Part shown: positions 50,372 through 59,016 of the stretch, one piece after another | Position numbering within the stretch: the first letter of the stretch is position 1 | Layout: the number at the start of each line of letters is the position of its first letter | Assembly (NCBI RefSeq): GCF_009789235.1 | Contig: NZ_WSTB01000011.1 | Coordinates: 94,619-158,618 of the forward strand | Length of the DNA stretch: 64,000 bases | Direction of reading: 5' to 3' | Source: Flavobacterium hydrocarbonoxydans | Lineage (GTDB): Bacteria; Bacteroidota; Bacteroidia; Flavobacteriales; Flavobacteriaceae | Notes under the pieces: model-generated | The model's database searches: none | What the model saw: the letters and a program-made list of their open reading frames with translations, nothing else | What the model was told of the DNA's origin: nothing | Made by a program: the position numbers and the translations under genes

Positions 50372-52159
50372 ATGTTTGATATTTCTGCATTAAAAGAAAT
50401 GAAGCTTTCTGAGCTTCAAGAAATAGCTAAATTAGCTAAAACTATAAAGTTTAATGGTGTCAAAAAAGAGGCTTTAATTAGCCAGATTTTAGCACATCAG
50501 GAAACAACTTTGGCACCACCTGCGAAAGCTGTTGCAGAGATTGAAAAAGTAGAGGATGAGAAACCTAAAAGAGCCAGAATTGCTCCTGTAAAAAAAGCAG
50601 CAATTTCAAAAAACAATCCAGTTTTGGAGTTTGAAACACCAGCTGAAGCTCCGGTAAAAGAAGAAATTCCGGTAGTTTCTAAAGCTAAACCAGAACAGGA
50701 ACCAGCTGAAGAAAATAAAGTTGTGGAGAAAAAAGGACCTAAAATCGTAAAGTTTAATAAATCAGCTTACGAGAAAAAAGTGGCCTTACAAAAAGAAAAA
50801 GAAGTTTCGAAAGAAGAAGCTCCTGCTGCAGAAGGTGAGGTTGTTATAGAAACTGCCACTGCTGAAAAAACAGAAGCGCCAGTTCAGGCCAAAAAAGTCA
50901 ATCCGAACCAAAATAAAAACCCAAACCAAAATCAAAACCCGAATCAGAATCCAAATCCAAACGGGAATGGAAACGGGAATAACGGTAACCAAAATCCTAA
51001 TCATAAAAATAAAAAAAGTAATTTCAGAGATTCTGATTTTGAATTCGACGGAATTATTGAAAGTGAAGGTGTTCTGGAAATGATGCCGGACGGATACGGA
51101 TTTTTACGTTCATCAGATTATAATTATTTAGCATCACCAGATGACATTTATTTGTCAACTTCGCAAATTAGATTATTTGGTCTTAAAACGGGAGATACAG
51201 TAAAAGGTGTCGTTCGTCCTCCAAAAGAAGGAGAAAAATTCTTCCCATTAGTTCGTGTACTTAAAATCAATGGTCACGATCCGCAAGTAGTTCGTGACAG
51301 AGTTTCTTTCGAACACTTAACTCCGGTTTTCCCTTCAGAAAAATTTAAATTAGCCGAAAAAGGAAGTTCTATTTCTACCCGTATTATCGATTTGTTTTCT
51401 CCTATCGGGAAAGGACAGCGTGGTATGATAGTCGCACAACCAAAAACGGGTAAAACAATGTTATTAAAAGACATTGCAAATGCAATTGCAGCCAATCACC
51501 CAGAAGTTTATATGATTGTTCTTTTGATTGATGAGCGTCCTGAAGAGGTGACGGATATGCAGCGTAGTGTACGTGGGGAAGTTATTGCTTCGACATTCGA
51601 CAGAGAGCCGCAAGAACACGTGAAAATTGCGAATATTGTACTTGAAAAAGCAAAACGTTTGGTAGAATGTGGTCACGATGTAGTGATTTTATTAGATTCA
51701 ATCACTCGTTTGGCCAGAGCTTATAATACAGTTCAGCCAGCATCCGGAAAAGTATTGAGTGGAGGTGTGGATGCGAATGCGTTACAAAAGCCAAAACGTT
51801 TCTTTGGAGCTGCCAGAAATGTTGAAAACGGTGGTTCATTGAGCATCATCGCAACAGCATTAACAGAAACGGGTTCTAAAATGGATGAAGTTATCTTTGA
51901 AGAGTTTAAAGGTACCGGTAATATGGAACTTCAGTTAGACCGTAAAATTGCCAACAGAAGAATCTTCCCTGCTATCGATTTGACTTCTTCAAGCACACGT
52001 CGTGACGATTTATTATTAGACGAAAAAACATTACAAAGAATGTGGATTTTAAGAAAATACCTTTCAGATATGAATCCGGTAGAATCTATGGATACCATTA
52101 ACGATAAAATCAAGAAAACCAGAAACAATGATGAGTTTTTGATTTCTATGAATGATTAA
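50372..52159 (+). CDS. rho: Transcription termination factor Rho
   Basis: 595 residues, longer than E. coli Rho (about 420) because of an insert. The Rho_N helical domain (MFDISALKEMKLSELQEIAK) is followed by a charged, Lys/Glu- and then Asn/Pro-rich low-complexity stretch (about 60-220, with NQNPNQNPNPNGNGNG), which is common in this phylum. Then come the RNA-binding DGYGFLRS, the ATPase with Walker A AQPKTGKTML near 355 and the Q-loop/R-loop region ending RDDLLLDEKTL. It is a hexameric helicase ending transcription. It is followed by a strong hairpin. Confidence 0.97.
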   Translation: MFDISALKEMKLSELQEIAKLAKTIKFNGVKKEALISQILAHQETTLAPPAKAVAEIEKVEDEKPKRARIAPVKKAAISKNNPVLEFETPAEAPVKEEIPVVSKAKPEQEPAEENKVVEKKGPKIVKFNKSAYEKKVALQKEKEVSKEEAPAAEGEVVIETATAEKTEAPVQAKKVNPNQNKNPNQNQNPNQNPNPNGNGNGNNGNQNPNHKNKKSNFRDSDFEFDGIIESEGVLEMMPDGYGFLRSSDYNYLASPDDIYLSTSQIRLFGLKTGDTVKGVVRPPKEGEKFFPLVRVLKINGHDPQVVRDRVSFEHLTPVFPSEKFKLAEKGSSISTRIIDLFSPIGKGQRGMIVAQPKTGKTMLLKDIANAIAANHPEVYMIVLLIDERPEEVTDMQRSVRGEVIASTFDREPQEHVKIANIVLEKAKRLVECGHDVVILLDSITRLARAYNTVQPASGKVLSGGVDANALQKPKRFFGAARNVENGGSLSIIATALTETGSKMDEVIFEEFKGTGNMELQLDRKIANRRIFPAIDLTSSSTRRDDLLLDEKTLQRMWILRKYLSDMNPVESMDTINDKIKKTRNNDEFLISMND

Positions 52160-52165
52160 CTAAAG

Positions 52166-52327
52166 GTTATAAGTGTCTAAGATGCTAAGTTTCTGAGGTT
52201 TTATCTTTGAAATTTTCAAACGAAAATGATATAAAAAAGGGATGAGTTTTTAAAACTCATCCCTTTTTATTTTTTAAGTCTAGTGTGAAAAAAACTTAGA
52301 ACCTTAGCAACTCAGTACCTCAGGACC
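52166..52327. repeat. Inverted short-word element around the rho terminator
   Basis: The left arm (about 52166-52204, with ATGCTAAGTTTCTGAGG) and right arm (52290-52327, with CTTAGAACCTTAGCAACTCA) are inverted word repeats of the CTTAGAACC type; the terminator at 52234-52268 sits between them. Words match those at 3900-4140. Confidence 0.6.
52234..52268 (+). terminator. Rho-independent terminator after rho, bidirectional
   Basis: AAAAAGGGATGAGTTTT and AAAACTCATCCCTTTTT pair almost without loop, followed by TATTTTTT on the plus strand and by T-runs on the minus strand. It serves the convergent rho and M28 peptidase genes. Confidence 0.88.
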
Positions 52328-53344
52328 TTATTTCTTATCCACTACAGGTCTGTTTTCTCTGTTAGCCAATTCCCAGGCGGTTACAAAAGCCAATTGTGTT
52401 CTTTTTGTCAAAGCATCATATTCAATTTTTTCTGGTTCGTCACCTTTTCCGTGATAATCTTCGTGTACACCATTAAAAAAGAAAACAGCTGGAATTCCGT
52501 GTTTTGCAAAGTTGTAATGATCTGAACGCTCATAAAAATGATTAGGATCTTTTGGATCATTGAATCTGAAATCCAAATCTAATTTGGTGTATTTTTCGTT
52601 TTGAGCTACAGTGATGTTGTGAAGGTCTGTAGATAATCTGTCAGCGCCAATCACATAAACATAATTATTCGTTTTAGCATGCTCTAAATCGCGACGCCCA
52701 ATCATATCGATATTAATATCAGTGATGGTGTTTGCAATCGGGAATAAAGGGTTTTCAGAATAATAACGGGAACCGTGTAAACCGTGCTCTTCGCCAGTAA
52801 CGTGCAGGAATAAAATAGAACGTTTTGGTCCGTGTCCGTCTTTTTTAGCTTTAGCAAATGCTTTGGCAATTTCCATAACCGCTACAGTTCCGGAACCATC
52901 ATCATCAGCTCCATTATAAATTTCGCCATTTTCGATTCCAACGTGGTCATAATGAGCTGAAATCACCAAAACTTCGTCTGGCTTTTCAGAACCTTCTATA
53001 TAAGCCCAGATGTTTTCAGAATCCGGTAAGTTTTCGTTGCGTTTTGCATTCAAAAATGCAGCAGGAACCGGTTGATAATAGTCTTTTGCTCCTTTAGGAA
53101 AAGGAATATTATTTTCTTTGTATTGTTCAATCATATAAAGACCGGCTTTTTTTTGTCCTTTCGAGCCAGTTTCGCGACCTTCCATTTCGTCAGACGCTAC
53201 AATGTATAACATTGTTTTTAAATCTTTTTCAGTAATCAAATTCATGTATTTGGTAGGGTCTGAGTTGTCTTTTGAAGCAACTGACTGCGCATTTTTACAT
53301 GAAAAAGCTGAAGCAATTAGTAATAAAACTACAATTTTTTTCAT
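52328..53344 (-). CDS. M28-family metallopeptidase, lipoprotein
   Basis: 338 residues from the ATG at 53344, which begins the lipoprotein signal (MKKIVVLLLIASAFSC, Cys16); an upstream ATG at 53383 overlaps the previous gene and is unlikely. Zinc ligands: His in SAHYDHVGI, Asp in GADDDGSGTVAVMEIA, Glu in TGEEHGLHGS, and His in SDHYNFAKHGIPAVFF. An aminopeptidase-type co-catalytic site acting outside the cytoplasm. It starts 7 bp after the DUF3667 gene. Confidence 0.93.
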   Translation of the reverse strand: MKKIVVLLLIASAFSCKNAQSVASKDNSDPTKYMNLITEKDLKTMLYIVASDEMEGRETGSKGQKKAGLYMIEQYKENNIPFPKGAKDYYQPVPAAFLNAKRNENLPDSENIWAYIEGSEKPDEVLVISAHYDHVGIENGEIYNGADDDGSGTVAVMEIAKAFAKAKKDGHGPKRSILFLHVTGEEHGLHGSRYYSENPLFPIANTITDINIDMIGRRDLEHAKTNNYVYVIGADRLSTDLHNITVAQNEKYTKLDLDFRFNDPKDPNHFYERSDHYNFAKHGIPAVFFFNGVHEDYHGKGDEPEKIEYDALTKRTQLAFVTAWELANRENRPVVDKK

Positions 53345-53351
53345 TTTTAGT

Positions 53352-54371
53352 TTAGTGTAAGTTAATGAATATGTATAAAACATAGAAAACCAGTAAAAAT
53401 AGAATAAAAATGGAGTTTATAAAAAATAATGTTACACTTTTAACAAAAGATACGATGCGGGATTCACCGTAAAAACGATGATGTGCGGGATAAAAATAAT
53501 AGGACATCCATATAAACCCAACAAAATCAGTGATATCTGAAATAAAAAGAAGCGGATTGTCTTCTCCAAATGCTCCAATTGTTTTTCTTATAAGGAATAA
53601 AATCAGGAATATTAATAGTAGAAAAGAGAAATAATGCAGGGTAAAAATGCCATGATCAAAATAATACCATTTCTTTTTGTTGTGAAAAAGCCATAAAAAG
53701 AAAGCAAAAAATGGCATGATGATAAAGAGGATTTTAGGAATATTATGAAAAAAAGATTCTAAAAACTTCTCTAGCATTTCTTTTTGGGTATAATGTTCGG
53801 AAACGGTCAGAATCCTTTTGATAGCCCAATATTCAAATTCATTATATTTATCGTTTGGTTTTCCATATTTCTGAACAGAGTCTAATTCCCTGACAGAACT
53901 CAAGTCCATAATGATACTTTTGGGAGCTTTTTCATGGACTTTTTCATTAATTTTTTCATTGATTTTTTTATTGACTTTGTCATAGTAAGCTTTGTTTTCG
54001 ACTGGAATTTCTTTGGCAATTTCAGCTTGACTTTTGTTTATGGCTTCATTTACGTTGCTTGGAAAAAATGCCAACAATAGAAAAGTGATAAAACTTATAA
54101 ATATGTAAAGCCGAACGGGTGCTAAGTACGAGAGTCTTTTTCCTGAAAGATATTCTTTAGTTAAAGTAGAAGGTTTGAAAAGTAAATTGCGAATGGTTTT
54201 CCAAAAAGCATTTTCGTAATGGGTCAAATCTTCAAAGAAATGGATGAATAAGTGATGAAACGTTTTTCTGGAATCTGTATTTTCCTGTCCGCAGTTGGGG
54301 CAATATTTTTGTTCCACAACGTGTCTGCAATTCAGGCAGGTCTTGTCTTCTCTAATTGGGCTATGTGACAT
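53352..54371 (-). CDS. DUF3667 protein with zinc ribbon
   Basis: 339 residues. N-terminal zinc ribbon CLNCRHVVEQKYCPNCGQ, then the DUF3667 block HLFIHFFEDLTHYENAFWKT and LLFKPSTLTKEYLSGKRLSY, then four to five membrane helices (APVRLYIFISFITFLLLAFF, ILFIIMPFFAFFLWLF, SFLLLIFLILFLI, FFINSIFILFLLVFYVLYIF). Inner membrane, function unknown. It precedes the M28 peptidase gene directly. Confidence 0.92.
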   Translation of the reverse strand: MSHSPIREDKTCLNCRHVVEQKYCPNCGQENTDSRKTFHHLFIHFFEDLTHYENAFWKTIRNLLFKPSTLTKEYLSGKRLSYLAPVRLYIFISFITFLLLAFFPSNVNEAINKSQAEIAKEIPVENKAYYDKVNKKINEKINEKVHEKAPKSIIMDLSSVRELDSVQKYGKPNDKYNEFEYWAIKRILTVSEHYTQKEMLEKFLESFFHNIPKILFIIMPFFAFFLWLFHNKKKWYYFDHGIFTLHYFSFLLLIFLILFLIRKTIGAFGEDNPLLFISDITDFVGFIWMSYYFYPAHHRFYGESRIVSFVKSVTLFFINSIFILFLLVFYVLYIFINLH

Positions 54372-54398
54372 TGATTTGGTTTTGGTCTTTTATTAGGT

Positions 54399-55172
54399 TT
54401 ATTTTTTTAGGACTTCATTCAGGAAAAGCTGCAAATGTTCAAACGATCTTTTTGCTGCTTTTTCGTTGTAAGCAGCCCCTTTAGAATTGTCGTTTCCTGC
54501 TTCTGGATTGGTAAAAGAATGTACAGAATCTGAATAATAAATCATTTGCCAATCGGCTTTGGTATCGCGCATTTCTTGCTGAAAAGCAGTAATTTCATCT
54601 TTCGAAACAAAAGGATCATCGGCACCATGACAAACCAGTACTTTAGTTGTAATGGGCTCTACAGGGCGACTAGCATCAAAGCCCAAACCACCGTGAAAAG
54701 AGGCTACACCTTTAACATTCAAATGTCCTCGTGCGGCTTCCAGAACTCCAGTTCCGCCAAAGCAATAACCAATAGCTACAATATTATCTTTATCTGCTCC
54801 TGATTTGATCAATTCGTCTAAGGCTAACTGAATACGTTTTTGATAGGCTGCGAAATTAGTTTTGTAAAAACCGGCTTGTTTGCCTGCTTCTCCCGTATTT
54901 TTAGGATAATTTCCTTCGCCATAAATATCAGCGATAAAAACATGGTAACCGAGTTTTGATAAATTTTCGGCAATCTGCTTAGAAGCATTATCAATTCCTA
55001 ACCAGGCCGGAAGCAATAAAATGCCCGGATTCTGACTGCTTTTTTTAGCAGCTTTTATGGATAGTCCATTTAAAACCTGAGAACCATCAGCGTATTTTAC
55101 AGGTTTTAGCTGTGCATTTATGGTATTGGAAAACAACATAGTAGCGAAAATGATAAGTGAGACTTTTTTCAT
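54399..55172 (-). CDS. Dienelactone hydrolase family protein, secreted
   Basis: 257 residues. Signal peptide ending near NAQ (MKKVSLIIFATMLFSNTINA). Nucleophile Cys137 in AIGYCFGG, Asp in CHGADDPFV near 205-213, and His in YYSDSVHSFTNP near 230-241, the Cys-Asp-His triad of the family. It acts outside the cytoplasm on an ester or lactone; the physiological substrate is unknown. It begins 86 bp after the start-side of the Lrp gene and ends 28 bp before DUF3667. Confidence 0.9.
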   Translation of the reverse strand: MKKVSLIIFATMLFSNTINAQLKPVKYADGSQVLNGLSIKAAKKSSQNPGILLLPAWLGIDNASKQIAENLSKLGYHVFIADIYGEGNYPKNTGEAGKQAGFYKTNFAAYQKRIQLALDELIKSGADKDNIVAIGYCFGGTGVLEAARGHLNVKGVASFHGGLGFDASRPVEPITTKVLVCHGADDPFVSKDEITAFQQEMRDTKADWQMIYYSDSVHSFTNPEAGNDNSKGAAYNEKAAKRSFEHLQLFLNEVLKK

Positions 55173-55258
55173 GATTTTACAATTTGTAACAAATATCTGA
55201 AATAATATGGTACAAAAAAACCTCTAAAGCTTTTTCTTGAGAGGTTTCAATTTTAAGT

Positions 55259-55711
55259 TTATAACGTTACATTTCTCTTAAAAGCACAGCCCAGTTCAAT
55301 CATAGAATCGGTTTTGGCTATGCCCGGAATATTATCGATTTGTTCGTATAATATTTTTCGCATGTGTTCGTGATTTTTGGCAGTAATTTTAAGGTACAGG
55401 GTAAAAGAACCCGTAACAAAATAACATTCTGTAACTTCAGGAATTCCTTTTAAAGCTTCAATTATTCCAGCAGAATCGGAATCTTTATTGAGTGTGATTC
55501 CTGTAAAAGAAGCCCAGTCGTACCCCATTTGTTTTTCGTTTAAAACCGGTTTGATTCCCGCAATTATACCCGATTCAAAAAGACGATTAATACGCTGATG
55601 CACCATTGTATTTGAAATTTTTAAATTGGAAGCAATAGTCGAGTAGGCAACCCTACCGTCTTTTTCTAATTCCTTAATGATTTTTATGTCGAATTCATCT
55701 AAAATTTCCAT
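55259..55711 (-). CDS. Lrp/AsnC-family transcriptional regulator
   Basis: 150 residues. Winged helix-turn-helix at 5-65 (FDIKIIKELEKDGRVAYSTI, SNTMVHQRINRLFESGII), then the RAM ligand domain from about 70 (ITLNKDSDSAGIIEALKGIP, VTECYFVTGSFTLYLKITAK). It is divergent from the ornithine aminotransferase gene with a 200-bp gap, so it very likely controls it in response to an amino acid; this is inference from position. Confidence 0.93.
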   Translation of the reverse strand: MEILDEFDIKIIKELEKDGRVAYSTIASNLKISNTMVHQRINRLFESGIIAGIKPVLNEKQMGYDWASFTGITLNKDSDSAGIIEALKGIPEVTECYFVTGSFTLYLKITAKNHEHMRKILYEQIDNIPGIAKTDSMIELGCAFKRNVTL

Positions 55712-55880
55712 GAAAGTATTTTTTGTGTTTAAAAATATAAAGATATAAATAAGTATGTATTATTTTGTTTTTTATTAATGAAAATTGACTTTTAAAATTG
55801 TATTAATTTATAAAATTGACTTTTTTTAAAACTTTTGCATTAATAATTATTTATTTTTAATGTCAAATAAATAAATTTTA

Positions 55881-55888
55881 TATTTTTG
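55881..55888 (+). promoter_or_regulatory. Candidate -7 box for rocD
   Basis: TATTTTTG matches TAnnTTTG, 24 bases before the rocD ATG. A -33 element is not clear. The divergent gap 55712-55911 also holds TTTTAAAATTGT-type A/T dyads that could be Lrp sites. Confidence 0.4.
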
Positions 55889-55911
55889 TATTCATTTTAA
55901 AATAAAACAGC

Positions 55912-57165
55912 ATGGGACATCATCAGGAAATACTTTCATCAAAATCTGAGATTTTAATTGAAAAAGAGAATAAATACGGCGCACATAATTATCATCCGCT
56001 TCCAGTGGTTTTAGAAAAAGGAGAAGGTGTGTATGTTTGGGATGTTGACGGAAAAAAGTATTATGATTTCTTGTCGGCGTACTCTGCGGTTAACCAGGGA
56101 CATTGTCACCCGAAAATTGTGGGAGCAATGGTAGAACAAGCACAAAAACTGACGTTGACTTCACGTGCTTTTTACAATGATAAATTAGGAAATTACGAAG
56201 AATACATCACCAATTATTTTGGATTTGATAAAGTATTACCAATGAATACAGGTGCTGAAGCGGTAGAAACAGCTTTGAAACTGTGTAGAAAATGGGCGTA
56301 CGAGGTAAAAGGAATTCATGAAAATTTAGCTCAAATTATTGTTTGTGAGAATAATTTTCACGGAAGAACAACTACGATAATTTCTTTTTCGAATGATGAA
56401 ACGGCGCGTAAAAGTTTCGGACCTTTTACAGAAGGATTTATTAAAATCGAATATGATAATCTGCAAGCGTTAGAAAAAGTTCTGGAATCATCAAAAAATA
56501 TAGCTGGATTTTTGGTAGAACCAATTCAGGGAGAAGCGGGAGTTTATGTGCCAAGTGAAGGATATTTAGCGAAAGCAAAAGCATTGTGCGAAAAACATAA
56601 TGTATTGTTTATTGCTGATGAGGTTCAGACCGGAATTGCGCGTACCGGAAAATTATTGGCGGTTCACCATGAAAATGTACAACCCGATATTTTGATTTTA
56701 GGAAAAGCGATTTCGGGAGGCGTTTACCCAGTTTCGGCAGTTTTAGCCAATAACGAAATCATGAATGTGATAAAACCAGGACAACACGGATCGACTTTTG
56801 GAGGAAATCCTGTTGCTGCAGCAGTTGCGATTGCTGCACTCGAAGTGGTTAAAGATGAAAAATTAGCCGAAAATGCAGAACGTTTAGGAATTATTTTAAG
56901 AAAAGGCTTAAACGAAATTGCGGAACGTAATAACTTGATTACACTTGTTCGAGGAAAAGGTTTACTGAACGCTATTGTTATTAATTGCGGAGAAGATTCG
57001 GATTTGGCTTGGGAAATTTGCTTAAAATTTAGAGACAACGGATTATTGGCAAAACCAACTCACGGAAACAAAATACGTCTGGCGCCACCATTGGTTATGA
57101 CAGAAGCTCAAATTGGGGAGTGTCTTGAAATTATTGAAAAATCTTTGAATCATTTTCGTTCTTAG
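55912..57165 (+). CDS. rocD: Ornithine aminotransferase
   Basis: 417 residues, class-III pyridoxal-phosphate transaminase. Phosphate-binding MNTGAEAVETALKLCRKW at 111-128, Asp in FIADEVQTGIARTG, and the cofactor lysine Lys265 in LILGKAISGGVYPVSA. It transfers the delta-amino group of ornithine to 2-oxoglutarate, giving glutamate semialdehyde, for proline or arginine metabolism. The YNDKLGNYEEY and FLVEPIQGEAGVYVP segments fit ornithine rather than acetylornithine enzymes. A divergent Lrp-type regulator is next to it. Confidence 0.92.
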   Translation: MGHHQEILSSKSEILIEKENKYGAHNYHPLPVVLEKGEGVYVWDVDGKKYYDFLSAYSAVNQGHCHPKIVGAMVEQAQKLTLTSRAFYNDKLGNYEEYITNYFGFDKVLPMNTGAEAVETALKLCRKWAYEVKGIHENLAQIIVCENNFHGRTTTIISFSNDETARKSFGPFTEGFIKIEYDNLQALEKVLESSKNIAGFLVEPIQGEAGVYVPSEGYLAKAKALCEKHNVLFIADEVQTGIARTGKLLAVHHENVQPDILILGKAISGGVYPVSAVLANNEIMNVIKPGQHGSTFGGNPVAAAVAIAALEVVKDEKLAENAERLGIILRKGLNEIAERNNLITLVRGKGLLNAIVINCGEDSDLAWEICLKFRDNGLLAKPTHGNKIRLAPPLVMTEAQIGECLEIIEKSLNHFRS

Positions 57166-57202
57166 TAATTTTATGCCCTAGCCCTGATTGCAACGAAAAT
57201 CC

Positions 57203-57231
57203 TTTTTTGTTTTATCTTTAAAAACAAAAAA
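57203..57231 (+). terminator. Hairpin after rocD
   Basis: TTTTTTGTTTT (57203-57213) and AAAACAAAAAA (57221-57231) pair perfectly; AATCC/GATT extends the stem slightly. No T-run follows it on the plus strand, so it is a weak terminator candidate only. Confidence 0.4.
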
Positions 57232-57286
57232 GATTGTAGTGGAAAGCAGGAAATTGCTCCTAAAAAAATGTAACTTAAAAATAGAA

Positions 57287-57313
57287 AAGGCGATCGCATA
57301 AAACGATCGCCTT
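57287..57313 (-). terminator. Terminator after sulfatase gene
   Basis: AAGGCGATCG (57287-57296) pairs perfectly with CGATCGCCTT (57304-57313), 35 bp after the sulfatase stop; on the minus strand TTTTCTATTTTTAAG follows. Confidence 0.78.
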
Positions 57314-57348
57314 CTGTTTATAATTGCTTAAAATATCAAAAAAAGCAA

Positions 57349-58989
57349 TTATTTTTTCGCAGCAGCACCAGGAATCAGTTCATTCTTTTGTTTGAATTTG
57401 CTGTACTCTACAACTCCGGTTTTGTCGGCCCAATCGAAATATTTGGCTGAAAGGTCATTTACAATACCTGGGTTTTGTTGTGCGAGGTTGTTTGTTTCGC
57501 CTCTGTCATTTTCTAAATTATAAAGTTCCCACTGATAGGATGGAGCAATAGAAACCAGTTTCCATTTCCCTTCTCTAACAGCTCTGTTTCCAGCTCTTTC
57601 CCAGAAAATAGGAGCACCACGATTTACCTCTGAAGCACCATCAATTAAAACAGGTAACAAACTTTTTCCCGGTAACGGATTTGATTTTACACCATTTAAT
57701 TCTTTAGGATATTCAATTCCGGCCAACTCGTAAAAAGTAGGAGCAAGGTCAATTAAATGTCCGCTACCTTTATCAATTCTTCCCGCTTTGATTTTTGATG
57801 GAAACCAAGCAATGAATGGTGAACTGAAACCACCTTCGTGCATATTGTTTTTATAATCCTGTAATGGTGTATTCGACAAATATGCCCAGTTTTGTTCCTG
57901 ATAATCAAATGATCCTGAAGTTCCTATTGGTCCGTCATTTTTTACCAGTCCTCTTTTTAAAGGATTGTACGTATTGAAACCGCCCTGCGCTCCGTTATCT
58001 GAAATAAAAACAATCAAGGTGTTTTTGTCTTTCTTTAAAGCTTTTAATTTCTCTAAAACTTTCCCCACATTCTGGTCCATGTTGTCAACCATGGCAGCGT
58101 AAACTTCCATTTTGGCTTTCCAGAATTGTTTTTCGTCATAGGTTAGTTTATTCCATTCCGGTACCTCAGGATCTCTTGGAGCTACAGTCTGGTCTGCTAA
58201 CAAAATGCCGTTTTCTTTTAATTTTTTAATTCTTTTTTCTCTTAAAACATCCCAGCCTTCATCAAATTTCCCTCTGTATTTCGCAATGTCAACTGGTTTT
58301 GCCTGTAATGGCCAGTGTGGTGCTGTAAAGGCTAAATACAAAAAGAAAGGTTTGTTTTCTTTGTTTTGCTCGTCTAAGAAAGTCACGGCATTATTCCCGA
58401 TTTCATCTGTAAAATAATACGAATCTGCTTTAGGATGCAGTTCTTCGTTATTGCGGATCAATGCTACAGGATAAGGGCTTTTGCCAAAAGGCAATCCATC
58501 GGTGTTGAAATAATTAGAAGCCCCTTTCAGGATTCCGTAAAATTTATCAAAACCTCTCTGATTTGGCCATTGCGCTTTATCTTCAGAACCTACGTGCCAT
58601 TTTCCGGACAATAAAGTGCTGTAACCACCTGAACGGAAAACTTCTCCCAGAGTCAAAGATTCTTTGTTTAGATATCCCTGATAAGCAGGCAATCCTAAAT
58701 TGACATCAAAATAACCCACTCCGGCTTTGTGCTGGTATTGTCCTGTAAGCAAAGAAGCTCTTGTAGGCGCACAAATGGAGTTATTGTAAAATTCGCGTAA
58801 GCGTGTTCCTTCGGTCGCTAATCTGTCCAGGTTTGGTGTTTTGATTTCGGAACCATAATTCCCTAAATCAGAGTAGCCCATATCATCTACCATTATCAAA
58901 ATTACGTTTGGTTTTGATGCATTGGTTTGGGCCTGACTTACTAATCCAATCGTTAAGAGAAGGTTTAGGGTTATAAATGTTTTTTTCAT
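57349..58989 (-). CDS. Arylsulfatase-type sulfatase, secreted (S1 family)
   Basis: 546 residues. Signal peptide (MKKTFITLNLLLTIGLVSQA). Cys73 in ICAPTRASLLTG is the CxPxR cysteine that becomes formylglycine. Metal-binding Asp pair in IMVDDMGYSD, Lys/His in SGKWHVG, and FISDNGAQGG with Asp/Asn ligands near 337-346. It removes sulfate esters from a glycan or small aryl compound in the periplasm. It lies 27 bp after the SusD gene in one operon, suggesting a sulfated glycan. A maturase gene is not in the window. Confidence 0.93.
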   Translation of the reverse strand: MKKTFITLNLLLTIGLVSQAQTNASKPNVILIMVDDMGYSDLGNYGSEIKTPNLDRLATEGTRLREFYNNSICAPTRASLLTGQYQHKAGVGYFDVNLGLPAYQGYLNKESLTLGEVFRSGGYSTLLSGKWHVGSEDKAQWPNQRGFDKFYGILKGASNYFNTDGLPFGKSPYPVALIRNNEELHPKADSYYFTDEIGNNAVTFLDEQNKENKPFFLYLAFTAPHWPLQAKPVDIAKYRGKFDEGWDVLREKRIKKLKENGILLADQTVAPRDPEVPEWNKLTYDEKQFWKAKMEVYAAMVDNMDQNVGKVLEKLKALKKDKNTLIVFISDNGAQGGFNTYNPLKRGLVKNDGPIGTSGSFDYQEQNWAYLSNTPLQDYKNNMHEGGFSSPFIAWFPSKIKAGRIDKGSGHLIDLAPTFYELAGIEYPKELNGVKSNPLPGKSLLPVLIDGASEVNRGAPIFWERAGNRAVREGKWKLVSIAPSYQWELYNLENDRGETNNLAQQNPGIVNDLSAKYFDWADKTGVVEYSKFKQKNELIPGAAAKK

Positions 58990-59016
58990 TTTAATTAATT
59001 TAATAGTTTATAGATT

